Origin: an uncultured Lachnospiraceae bacterium
Lineage (GTDB): Bacteria; Bacillota; Clostridia; Lachnospirales; Lachnospiraceae
Reading direction: 5' to 3'
Assembly (NCBI GenBank): GCA_944383545.1
Contig: CALWPY010000007.1
Span: 1 to 64,000, forward strand
DNA: 64,000 bases
A program made the position numbers and the translations under genes. Under the pieces are notes generated by a model. It was given only the letters and a program-made list of their open reading frames with translations. It had not been told where the DNA came from and did no database searches. Shown in pieces: positions 49,980 through 57,774 of this stretch (within the stretch, counting starts at the first letter, position 1; each line of letters opens with the position of its first letter).

Positions 49980-50135
49980 TTTGTGTTCTGACTTAGGTTC
50001 ACTTTACTCAAAGCGCCTTCCCAGGGAATAAATTCCCCAGTGACATAAATTGCTTCTTTCATCCCCTTCACAGCTGGGATAACAGCGTGGCTTCTCACCA
50101 CATTCCTTTTAACGGGCGTTGACCCGACCAAGAAT
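49980..50135 (-). promoter_or_regulatory. Cobalamin riboswitch controlling the DUF4430-ECF operon
   Basis: Read on the minus strand, the aptamer shows GGAATGTGGTGAGAAGCC, a CTGTTATCCCAGCTGTGA segment, GGGAAGGCG, and a B12-box-like AACCTAAGTCAGAACAC (box at 49993-49983). The order matches cobalamin aptamers, though the usual GGAGACCTGCC end of the box is replaced. Downstream, GAGTAAA within the aptamer could pair with TTTACTC before a seven-T run (49916-49910), giving a possible terminator. The first gene starts at 49791. Confidence 0.82.
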
Positions 50136-50192
50136 TTTATAACGGGATATTTAATTTTAACTTTATAATCATAACAAAGAGTATCTTTTACG

Positions 50193-50939
50193 TCAATAAT
50201 TTTTACAAAACTCACAACCTCCTGATTCTGCCTTACAGAACTGGCAGTCACGGGGCGGCAGCATATTTTTTTCAGTCAGATAAAGATGAATTCCTATCAC
50301 ACATTTTTCGGGCATGAGAAAACCTGATTCAGATATAATTACACCTATCTTTTCTCCTTGTACAAATTCATATAAATATTTCATGGAATCTATATCCATT
50401 CCGTAAAAACCCGGACCGAATGAATCCGTGACATATATTTTTCTGCCGTTTTCGGCTTCTGAAAATTCATCTGCACCGTGCTCTTCATCAGACTCTTCTT
50501 TTTCCAGATATTCCTTTAACCAGTCACGTCCGGCATCAAGTATTGCCGTCTGCCACATATTTATTCTTAGAATATCGTTTGCAGAGTTCTCATCTTCTTT
50601 TATTTCAGGAGCCTTAAGCAAAAAAACACAGCCTCCGCAAATTGAGGAGGCATCTATTTTTTTCATAACTTCACATTTTATGAAATTCTCTCCGTCCGGC
50701 ATAAAACCGTCTTCACATAGTTTGTTTTTTATTTCATATATGGGTCTTATGATTATTGATAACTTTTTTCCTGCAAAATACCTTGTATATATATTTAAGT
50801 TTTTTCTGTTTTCTATGGTAAGTCTCTTTTCTCCGATTACTTCAGCTCTTCCCTCTTCCGTACCCGACATTTTTTTCATCTGCCTGATACATTTTTCATG
50901 GATAAAGCTTAATGGGAGTTCTATTATTTTATCGTTCAT
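50193..50939 (-). CDS. Methionine-synthase activation-domain-like (corrinoid-related) protein
   Basis: A 248-residue protein. The central to C-terminal part (IYVTDSFGPGFYGMD, GVIISESGFLMPEKCVIGI) resembles the reactivation domain of B12-dependent methionine synthase, which reduces and remethylates cobalamin. It ends with clustered cysteines CQFCKAESGGCEFC, as seen in clostridial corrinoid-activating relatives. I use the ATG at 50939; a TTG at 50945 has slightly better spacing from AAGGA, so the start is uncertain. It overlaps the upstream Cys-rich gene, and the riboswitch begins 58 bp beyond its stop. Confidence 0.75.
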   Translation of the reverse strand: MNDKIIELPLSFIHEKCIRQMKKMSGTEEGRAEVIGEKRLTIENRKNLNIYTRYFAGKKLSIIIRPIYEIKNKLCEDGFMPDGENFIKCEVMKKIDASSICGGCVFLLKAPEIKEDENSANDILRINMWQTAILDAGRDWLKEYLEKEESDEEHGADEFSEAENGRKIYVTDSFGPGFYGMDIDSMKYLYEFVQGEKIGVIISESGFLMPEKCVIGIHLYLTEKNMLPPRDCQFCKAESGGCEFCKNY

Positions 50940-51180
50940 TATCAAAATAAGTCCTTATCTTATTCATTATATAATCGTATCCGTCTTCCTTATGTGGAAT
51001 GAGACATTTATCACAGCATTTAATATCATTTTCTGTATAATAAAAGCCGCCTCCGCATTTTTCGTCCATGAAATACAGCGGACAATAACAAAACATACAG
51101 TTAAAGAAAGCTTCTGAATCTGTCTTGTGACATGGAAAATATTCGCATTTATCATTTTTAAAATATTTATAATTTTCCAT
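50929..51180 (-). CDS. Cys-rich small domain protein, cobalamin-associated
   Basis: An 83-residue protein with nine cysteines in the pattern of the Cys_rich_small family: CEYFPCHK, FFNCMFCYCPLY, EKCGGGFYYT, IKCCDKCLIPH. The family occurs near cobalamin synthesis and salvage genes, and the cysteines probably bind a metal or cluster. I chose the ATG at 51180, with AAGGAG close upstream. It overlaps the next gene by 11 bases, so the two are translated together. Confidence 0.83.
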   Translation of the reverse strand: MENYKYFKNDKCEYFPCHKTDSEAFFNCMFCYCPLYFMDEKCGGGFYYTENDIKCCDKCLIPHKEDGYDYIMNKIRTYFDNER

Positions 51181-51283
51181 AAGCACTCCTTCTTATATGT
51201 AAACGCCGATTATAAAAAGATTATATCAGACTGTATTTTGAACTACAATCATACAAATTATTTTTTATTTTTTTTATATAATC

Positions 51284-52123
51284 TTATGTTGTTATCAAAA
51301 AATCTGCAATCCTTAAAAGATATTCAAATCTTTGCAAAATAAACATTTCTCCTTCTTTATCATCATTTTTAATATTTTTAGGGAAATAATCTATATTGAT
51401 TTTATTATTTTTTGCAATCGGATATTTTGTTTTCATTGAATTTATAAGTATTGTAATATGATTATCCTTGAAGCTTATTGCCCTTATATCGTCATTATCA
51501 CATAAAAAAATAAGCATGGCATACGGAAGCCGGTTTAGCATTTCTGTTTTGTCTGTATATGTTTCAAAAACATCATCGATAACAGTTTTTCTTGTATATA
51601 CCCTGTATTTATTTTCCTGATATTTCATATTTTTCCTATACATGGTAAGGTTTCCGCAATATTTTTCGTTCACCCTGTACTTTACCATATATCCGCAAAA
51701 ATAAAATATTGCATCAAATTCATTAAGCTGCTTATTTTTTCCGCCCCTAGACGGGCAATATCCGGGTAATATACCGTCACAATCATAATAGTCATAAAGT
51801 CTTATACTGCTTCCAAGAATATATATTCCTTTATAGTTTCCCGAAATATAATCATAAGATGAATGAAAAGGAATACGCCCTGCGTGTTCTGCCAACGGAT
51901 TATAGTATATACCGGCTTCTTTCAGTGCAGGATACATGAAAATTCCTTTCTGTTTATAGGTAAACCCATACCTTTTTTCTATAACGTCAGAAAAAAATCT
52001 TTCTTTATTATCCATACCTGACTTTATTCTCTTTAACCTGATATGTTTATGTAAAAATAATGAAAATATCATAGTTCCAACTATAAAAAATGCAACTATG
52101 TTACCGATTGTTTCAGAATTCAA
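51284..52123 (-). CDS. DUF3137-like membrane-anchored protein of unknown function
   Basis: A 279-residue protein with one N-terminal membrane helix (about residues 7-27) and a large cytoplasmic or external domain. The layout (helix, then GIYILGSSIRLYDYY and repeated short beta elements) resembles DUF3137 proteins; this is weak. The TTG at 52123 follows GAGTGG. It lies 39 bp after the TPR gene on the same strand, at the end of the secretion block, so it may be part of it. Confidence 0.6.
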   Translation of the reverse strand: MNSETIGNIVAFFIVGTMIFSLFLHKHIRLKRIKSGMDNKERFFSDVIEKRYGFTYKQKGIFMYPALKEAGIYYNPLAEHAGRIPFHSSYDYISGNYKGIYILGSSIRLYDYYDCDGILPGYCPSRGGKNKQLNEFDAIFYFCGYMVKYRVNEKYCGNLTMYRKNMKYQENKYRVYTRKTVIDDVFETYTDKTEMLNRLPYAMLIFLCDNDDIRAISFKDNHITILINSMKTKYPIAKNNKINIDYFPKNIKNDDKEGEMFILQRFEYLLRIADFLITT

Positions 52124-52162
52124 TTATAACCACTCTTTTCTTTTACAATTATATTTTCATTT

Positions 52163-53488
52163 TTACGACAGAATATTTATGACCGGACTGCCGGATGCCT
52201 CCACAATTTTTCTGTCCTGCTCTGCCTTATCCTTTTCGTTCAAATCATCATATATCATGGCTCTTAAATAATAACCTTCTACAAATTGTCCATTTGTCAG
52301 GGTAATGATATAATTTGCCGATTCCAGAGCCTTTTGTAATTCACCTACGGCTTTGTATGCTAAAGTTCTATAGACATATAAATTTATATTTCCCGGATGT
52401 TTTACACATTCTGAACGAAACTCTATTATTGCATTTCTGAATAAAGCCTCTGCTTTTTCACTGTCTCCTTTTTTCATATATGCCAGTGCCTCATAATAAA
52501 CCGCTGCATAATATGCATCCTGATTTTTTGCATTTTCTCTGTTTCTTATAATCTCAAGAGCATAATATATTGCCCTGTCATAATCAGCATGTGTAAGTCT
52601 TTTAAACATTACATAATAAGCCATTTCATCATCATGTTTTAATTTCAATACCGAAAGCGCGATTTCTTCTGCCTCATCATACTTTTCAGCCTTAAAAAGA
52701 AGCTTTGCCTTTTCTGCAATAAGATAATCCCATCTTCCATTATCATTATCAGAAAGAAAATACGTATCTATAATTTCTACCGCTTCATCATATTTTTTAG
52801 TATGCTCACAATATATAATATAATCATATTTAAATCCCAAATCATCAGGAAACATTGAAACAGCCCTGTCTAATTCCTGCTTTGCCTCATCACATCTTTC
52901 AAGTGCAAGCAGACTTAATATTTTAAAATGATATCCTTCAAAGGCCTCCGGCTTTATTTCAATCAGTTTTTTTGCATTTAACAGAGCTTTCTGATAATCA
53001 TTATTCTTGATAAGTAATTGTATTTTCTTTATGGTAGTCCTTCCTTCGTAAGGCGCAAGTGTTTCCGCTTTTCCATAGTAATATAACGCAGCATCTGTTT
53101 CGTTTTGTTCAGCCAGACAATTAGCCATATGAAAATATATGTTATTTGTTTCAAAACCCATTTCTATTGCTTTTGAATAACAAGCCTTTGCCTTGTCTAT
53201 ATCTTTATTTATATATGCTATATTTCCTTCATGAAAATATATTGCACCATCTGTATCATCAATTATCTTAGCTTTCTCTATTTCCTTTGAAGCCATGTCC
53301 AAATCTGATATCAGGATATATATTGCCGCCCTGTCCAGATATATTCTTGTAATTTTTTTATCTATTTTTTCTGCCTCATCCAGCTTATTAATAGCCTCTT
53401 TAAATTGTCCCGTACCTACAATAGCCTCAGCCTGTCTAATCAGCTCCTGTACTTCTATTGAAATATTGGTATTAGCTGTGTGTGTCAT
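52163..53488 (-). CDS. Tetratricopeptide-repeat (TPR) protein, type VII locus
   Basis: A 441-residue soluble protein made of about ten TPR units (for example AINKLDEAEKIDKK, AIYFHEGNIAYINKD, DKAKACYSKAIE). No signal peptide or membrane helix. It is paralogous to the protein at 54281-55534 in motif order and length. I chose the ATG at 53488 behind GGAGGGG over one 11 codons earlier. TPR proteins bind partner proteins; next to WXG100 genes it is a candidate chaperone or adaptor for secreted substrates (inference). Confidence 0.85.
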   Translation of the reverse strand: MTHTANTNISIEVQELIRQAEAIVGTGQFKEAINKLDEAEKIDKKITRIYLDRAAIYILISDLDMASKEIEKAKIIDDTDGAIYFHEGNIAYINKDIDKAKACYSKAIEMGFETNNIYFHMANCLAEQNETDAALYYYGKAETLAPYEGRTTIKKIQLLIKNNDYQKALLNAKKLIEIKPEAFEGYHFKILSLLALERCDEAKQELDRAVSMFPDDLGFKYDYIIYCEHTKKYDEAVEIIDTYFLSDNDNGRWDYLIAEKAKLLFKAEKYDEAEEIALSVLKLKHDDEMAYYVMFKRLTHADYDRAIYYALEIIRNRENAKNQDAYYAAVYYEALAYMKKGDSEKAEALFRNAIIEFRSECVKHPGNINLYVYRTLAYKAVGELQKALESANYIITLTNGQFVEGYYLRAMIYDDLNEKDKAEQDRKIVEASGSPVINILS

Positions 53489-53583
53489 ATTCCCCTCCGT
53501 CAACAACTGCAAAAATACCACAACAACGGGTAATCCCCCTCGTCATTATGGCATTCATGCTTATTAATATGTTTTTTTCGATT

Positions 53584-53883
53584 CTAAACTCCACCTGCAA
53601 GTGACTGGCTTAACTGCTCATCAGTATCTTCAAGTGTATCTGCAACCGAAGTAAGCTGAGAAGCAATTCCTTCAAGTATTACCGGGAACTGCTCAAGTGT
53701 GCTCTGCATCTCCTCATAGCTCTGGAAAAATGCATCCTGTGCTGCTCCATCCCATGTAGCTTCAAGGCTGTCAACCTCTGAACGAAGGTCGTTTAAAATC
53801 TGTGTAATTTCCTCTGCCTTGTTGTTGAACATTGTTGAAGAGTCTCTTAACTCTTCCGGTGTGATAGTAATTCTATCTGCCAT
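53584..53883 (-). CDS. WXG100-family (ESAT-6-like) secretion substrate
   Basis: A 99-residue helical-hairpin protein. The WXG turn is WDG in SLEATWDGAAQDAF, at the centre as in EsxA-type proteins. An acidic second helix ends SQSLAGGV. AGGAGG ribosome binding site. WXG100 proteins are secreted by type VII systems as dimers. It lies between two TPR genes, with a related protein 88 bp upstream. Confidence 0.93.
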   Translation of the reverse strand: MADRITITPEELRDSSTMFNNKAEEITQILNDLRSEVDSLEATWDGAAQDAFFQSYEEMQSTLEQFPVILEGIASQLTSVADTLEDTDEQLSQSLAGGV

Positions 53884-53971
53884 CTTTTTGTCCTCCTCTT
53901 TTATAATTTTTTAGTTACTCTATCAAAATACAGCTTTGCTGTAATTTGTAGCTGTCTTAAAGCGACTGAAA

Positions 53972-54268
53972 TTATGCTCTTATTTCCGATATTTTATTTT
54001 CAATATTTTCATATGTATCAGAGGCATCCTTCAAAAGGTCCCTTACCTCTCCCACTATATCTAACTGTTTCTGCATATCATTTACCCATGAATTATCGAA
54101 ATTAGAAAAATACTGTGTACTTGCTGCCGACTTCCAGTCTGTATATCGGAGATTGTTTATTGCTGTTTTTAAGTTTGTAAAAGTGGTACTCAGCTCATCA
54201 TATTTATCAACATAAAGATTATATGTAGTACTCAGTTCATCTAAATTGATTTCCAGCTTCTTGGCCAT
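53972..54268 (-). CDS. WXG100-like small helical protein, motif variant
   Basis: A 98-residue predicted helical hairpin with WKS in NLRYTDWKSAASTQYF in place of WXG. Length and pattern fit the WXG100 family. It may pair with the protein at 53584-53883 as a heterodimer, since the two genes are adjacent. A GGAGG ribosome binding site precedes the ATG. The TPR gene 54281 ends 12 bp upstream. Confidence 0.85.
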   Translation of the reverse strand: MAKKLEINLDELSTTYNLYVDKYDELSTTFTNLKTAINNLRYTDWKSAASTQYFSNFDNSWVNDMQKQLDIVGEVRDLLKDASDTYENIENKISEIRA

Positions 54269-54280
54269 TATAATTCCCTC

Positions 54281-55534
54281 CTATAAAATAAACTGCTTTC
54301 CCGGTTTTTTCCCTGTTTCCTTAAATAAACTTATATATTTATCCTGATTTTCTTTATCACCTGTCTTCTGATAAATAAGGGATTTTATATAATATATTTC
54401 CGGAAGGTTGCTGCCACACATTGTTTCAATAAAGTCAGCAGATTTTATCGCTTCTTCATACTCTCCTGTTTCATAAAGGACAAGACATCTGAATATATAA
54501 AGCTCCATATCACTTGTATGATTCAAACACATTTTTCTGTATACTTCTGCCGCCTCATGAAAAAGTTCTTCTGCTTTTCCCTCATTTCCAATTTTCTTAT
54601 ATATGAGTGCTTCATAATAAATTGCCAGACAATAATATAAATAATCATCCGATTCTTCAGGATTTACTATGCTTTGCTTTATAAGACCCACACACTGTAA
54701 CGCCTTTCTGTGGTTATTTATGTAAATAAGACTTATCAGCATATATAAAGCTGTTTCATTTGTATAATTTTCTTTGAAAAGTTCTGTTCCCTCTATGTCT
54801 ACTTCTTCATATCTTTCCAGCTTATATAACAGTTTTATTTTAGCTTCTCTTACTTCATATTTTGTGCTGAATTTTTCATCCATTTCGCAGTATTCCATAA
54901 GATATTTTAGTGCCGTCTCATAATCACCGATGTAATCATAATATTCTATTAAATCCATTTTTATTATGTCTTCATCCGGGAAGCGAACGAGCGCATAACT
55001 GATTATGTCCGACGCCGCCTCTATATGATTCTGTAAAAGCATTCCCAGGAATTTATAATGATAGCCTGAAACTTCTTCAGGAAACATTCTTATAAGCTTT
55101 GAAGCATCTATAAGCAATGTTCTGTATCTGCCAAGGGCAAGATAAATTTCAGCTTTTTTCTCTATTGACCTGGAAAGCTCCGGCGCCATATTTTCTGCCC
55201 TTGAAAAAAATTCCAATGCTTCAACAGGCTTATTTAAAAACATAAGTATACATCCAAGATGATAAAGTGAACTTTCCGTTACATAGCCTCTTTTTATAGC
55301 AGCTTTGTAAAAGTCCTCTGCAGATTCAAAATCCCCTTCAGCAAAACTCAATACGCCTTTATAAAAATATATAACTGCCGCATCTTTTGCCAGATTTTCT
55401 GCTTTACTTAAAAATACTTTTGCAGTTTCCAAATCATCTTCATTAATGCATGATATTATTCCATTGAGATATTCCCTTATTTCATCTTCATTTTCTTCCA
55501 AAGCTTTTCTTGTCAGTTCACTGTCACATAACAT
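54281..55534 (-). CDS. TPR protein, paralogue of 52163-53488
   Basis: A 417-residue protein of TPR units without signal or membrane helices. Blocks such as IYFYKGVLSFAEGDFESAE and VSGYHYKFLGMLL match those of the second TPR protein position by position. It lies 18 bp after the candidate effector gene. Probably an intracellular binding protein for secretion substrates (inference). Confidence 0.85.
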   Translation of the reverse strand: MLCDSELTRKALEENEDEIREYLNGIISCINEDDLETAKVFLSKAENLAKDAAVIYFYKGVLSFAEGDFESAEDFYKAAIKRGYVTESSLYHLGCILMFLNKPVEALEFFSRAENMAPELSRSIEKKAEIYLALGRYRTLLIDASKLIRMFPEEVSGYHYKFLGMLLQNHIEAASDIISYALVRFPDEDIIKMDLIEYYDYIGDYETALKYLMEYCEMDEKFSTKYEVREAKIKLLYKLERYEEVDIEGTELFKENYTNETALYMLISLIYINNHRKALQCVGLIKQSIVNPEESDDYLYYCLAIYYEALIYKKIGNEGKAEELFHEAAEVYRKMCLNHTSDMELYIFRCLVLYETGEYEEAIKSADFIETMCGSNLPEIYYIKSLIYQKTGDKENQDKYISLFKETGKKPGKQFIL

Positions 55535-55552
55535 ATGCAGAAATTCCTTTCA

Positions 55553-56896
55553 CTAATTTGCTAATTTTCCCAGACCGTCAAATAATGAATCAAAACCTAT
55601 CACATCTCCCAGTGTCGGAGTATATCCTAAACTTGTGGAGCCGCCAAACATTGGATTAAACGTATTATTACCTATAGTTCCGCCGCTTTTTATACTAATC
55701 CACATATTTTTTACAGTGTCTTTAACAGTCTTAATATCACTGTAGCTGTTGTTCACACTAGCCGCCGTACTGTTTGTAATATAACCATTATCTGCAAGCA
55801 GGTCATTTGTAATTATAGAAAGCGGGTCCTCTGCGAAATTGATTAATTTATCTAAATTTTTGAACTGAGGGCAAAGACAATCATCTTTAAGTATATTTGT
55901 TAACGCAGCCGGACCTTTATCAGGAAATTCTGCTATCATTTTTCCATATTTCTTTAAATTTTTAAAATCGGTATAATCTATAACATCATTTCCGCCTGTT
56001 AAGAATTTAATTACCCTGTTGCTTTGATGTATCGTATTATTTGAATCTGCTACAACACCAAGCGTATTTAAATTTGTATAATTATTTAAATTATTTTTCC
56101 AGTTGCCAAATTCCGTTCCACCTGTGGCAAATTCAGTTACATCAAGAGCTATGTAAAGTACATCTGCTGCCTCATCAAAAAATTCCGCTCCTGTTGCATC
56201 ATTCAGCCATTCTGCACCTGCATTAAAAGCATCCTGCATATTTCTGTCTGCCCATTCTTCAGCAGCTTCTTTATCACCGTCCATATAGCAGACTACGGAA
56301 ACAGAATCTGCAACAACGTCAGCTATTGCTTTTGAAGCTCCCCATCCCAGACCTATCGCCGTCATAACTCCGAGAAAACCTGACACAGGGAAACATGCTA
56401 TAAATGTTGCAACTGCGGCAACTGCTATAATTACTTCACCTACAAGCTGAATAATACCGCTGTCCCACAGCCATACTATGCCTTCCCAGAGTATTTCTCC
56501 GATATCTCTGTAGCCTGTTGCAATTGCTTCCCATAATTTTTCAAATATTCCCTTTTCATATTCAGGTGTTATACCGTTTTCATTCATAAAACTATTTGAA
56601 TCACAGTAAAGTCTTTCTGCCAGTTCATCCTCATGTTCCAGTACATATTCATATACTTCTTCCAGTATTTTTTTGAAGCTTTCCAATGCTTCTTTTTTAC
56701 TTTGTACATCTGCTCTGGCACTCTCAACATGGGCATGAGCTGGCCATTTATATCCGTAATCTCCATACAAATTTGCAATATTATTTTTTATTCCCTCCAA
56801 ATGATTCATCCTGCTGTCATATATTCCCAATATATTGGAATCAATATCATTTATTGCATCTTCCCATGCTCCGAAATTAATAATGATTTCACTCAT
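55553..56896 (-). CDS. Candidate type VII effector, LXG-like layout
   Basis: A 447-residue protein. Residues 1-110 form an acidic helical domain like WXG/LXG N-termini (SEIIINFGAWEDAIND). A hydrophobic stretch of about 35 residues (about 155-195, VVAAVATFIACF-like) could insert in membranes. The C-terminal 200 residues (about 250-447) match no domain I recognise. It follows two small helical genes, as LXG toxins follow their Lap partners. No immunity gene is identified beside it. Toxicity is untested and inferred only from layout. Confidence 0.7.
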   Translation of the reverse strand: MSEIIINFGAWEDAINDIDSNILGIYDSRMNHLEGIKNNIANLYGDYGYKWPAHAHVESARADVQSKKEALESFKKILEEVYEYVLEHEDELAERLYCDSNSFMNENGITPEYEKGIFEKLWEAIATGYRDIGEILWEGIVWLWDSGIIQLVGEVIIAVAAVATFIACFPVSGFLGVMTAIGLGWGASKAIADVVADSVSVVCYMDGDKEAAEEWADRNMQDAFNAGAEWLNDATGAEFFDEAADVLYIALDVTEFATGGTEFGNWKNNLNNYTNLNTLGVVADSNNTIHQSNRVIKFLTGGNDVIDYTDFKNLKKYGKMIAEFPDKGPAALTNILKDDCLCPQFKNLDKLINFAEDPLSIITNDLLADNGYITNSTAASVNNSYSDIKTVKDTVKNMWISIKSGGTIGNNTFNPMFGGSTSLGYTPTLGDVIGFDSLFDGLGKLAN

Positions 56897-56908
56897 ATTG
56901 ACCTCCCG

Positions 56909-57199
56909 CTATACCAAATCTTCCATTTCCTTCATCTGTTCCTCTATAATGGCTGCCACCAGTCTGTCCAGTTCACGATATAAGTCATCATCAGCGGCAC
57001 TTAACTCATAATCATTATAAGGTGATTTAATTTCCATTTTATCCAAATCTCCACTATGAAATCTCATATTGTCAGATTTAACTGCACCTATGATATCGCT
57101 TTCCAAATCACCAAGCTTATTTCTGATTCTCCTTACTTCACCGTCTCCCTGTTCCAGACTGCTCCTTATGCAGTTAATTTCCATACTGTAATCATACAT
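56909..57199 (-). CDS. Small helical partner protein, Lap-like
   Basis: A 96-residue acidic protein predicted all helical, with no WXG motif. Its ATG comes directly after the stop of the WXG100 gene (ribosome binding site AGGAGG inside that gene). In LXG operons two such small alpha-helical proteins form a pre-secretion complex with the effector; this gene holds the second position. Family (for example DUF5082 or DUF5344) not recognised for certain. Confidence 0.75.
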   Translation of the reverse strand: MYDYSMEINCIRSSLEQGDGEVRRIRNKLGDLESDIIGAVKSDNMRFHSGDLDKMEIKSPYNDYELSAADDDLYRELDRLVAAIIEEQMKEMEDLV

Positions 57200-57508
57200 T
57201 TAAATACCCTCCTGGCTGATAAGCTCCTGACCCGTTGCCGAATCCCAATCCATGTAACTTTGTTTTATACTCTTTAAATCCTCGGCCATTACCTCTAATA
57301 AATCATATTGATGCGACATATAAAGTTTAAGGGTGTCATAAGCTTTCTCAAATTCATCCGAAGACTTTCCCTTCCAATCACCAATCAATTTATCTGTCTG
57401 ACTTTCAAGACTGCTTCTTATTTCAGCAAACTGAGTTACCGCACTCTCAAGAGCACTTATTGCCTCATCCATTCCGCCGGTATCAATTCTTTGTACTGTA
57501 CCACCCAT
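57200..57508 (-). CDS. WXG100-family protein, first gene of the effector block
   Basis: A 102-residue helical-hairpin protein with the WXG turn WKG in LIGDWKGKSSDEFEKA. I chose the ATG at 57508, with AGGA seven bases upstream, over an ATG seven codons earlier without a ribosome binding site. It heads an operon with a helical partner and the 447-residue candidate effector, behind a separate promoter. Confidence 0.9.
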   Translation of the reverse strand: MGGTVQRIDTGGMDEAISALESAVTQFAEIRSSLESQTDKLIGDWKGKSSDEFEKAYDTLKLYMSHQYDLLEVMAEDLKSIKQSYMDWDSATGQELISQEGI

Positions 57509-57604
57509 ATTCTTTTCCTGCCCTTTCATAATACTGCTGCCGGCATAATTTTATTAAATCTCAGGCAGCTTTTAAGTTATCTGTAACTTCCTTTTGTAAT
57601 TATA

Positions 57605-57633
57605 ATGATACGGGAGGAATCTTATAAATTCAA
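57605..57633 (-). promoter_or_regulatory. Promoter of the WXG100/effector block
   Basis: TTGAAT (57633-57628), 17 bp, TATCAT (57610-57605) on the minus strand, about 100 bp before the WXG100 start, after the essC terminator. An overlapping TATAAT lies slightly downstream. Confidence 0.5.
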
Positions 57634-57687
57634 ACAAAATCCTTGTTAAAAATTTCCCTGAAATAAAGGGTTTTATTAAAGAAAAGT

Positions 57688-57730
57688 AAAATAAACACAC
57701 CGAAAATTTTACATTCGGCGTGTTTATTTT
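57688..57730 (-). terminator. Terminator after essC
   Basis: Arms 57688-57704 and 57714-57730 pair with one mismatch around a nine-base loop. T-rich sequence follows on the minus strand. It separates the essC transcript from the effector block. Confidence 0.8.
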
Positions 57731-57774
57731 CATGTCTTACATTCTTTTTACTTTTCCTTAATTTTATCTTTAAA

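Noticed and set aside
49970..50251. Open reading frame of 93 codons on the minus strand over the riboswitch
   Set aside because: It coincides with the cobalamin aptamer and has no ribosome binding site or protein-family resemblance.
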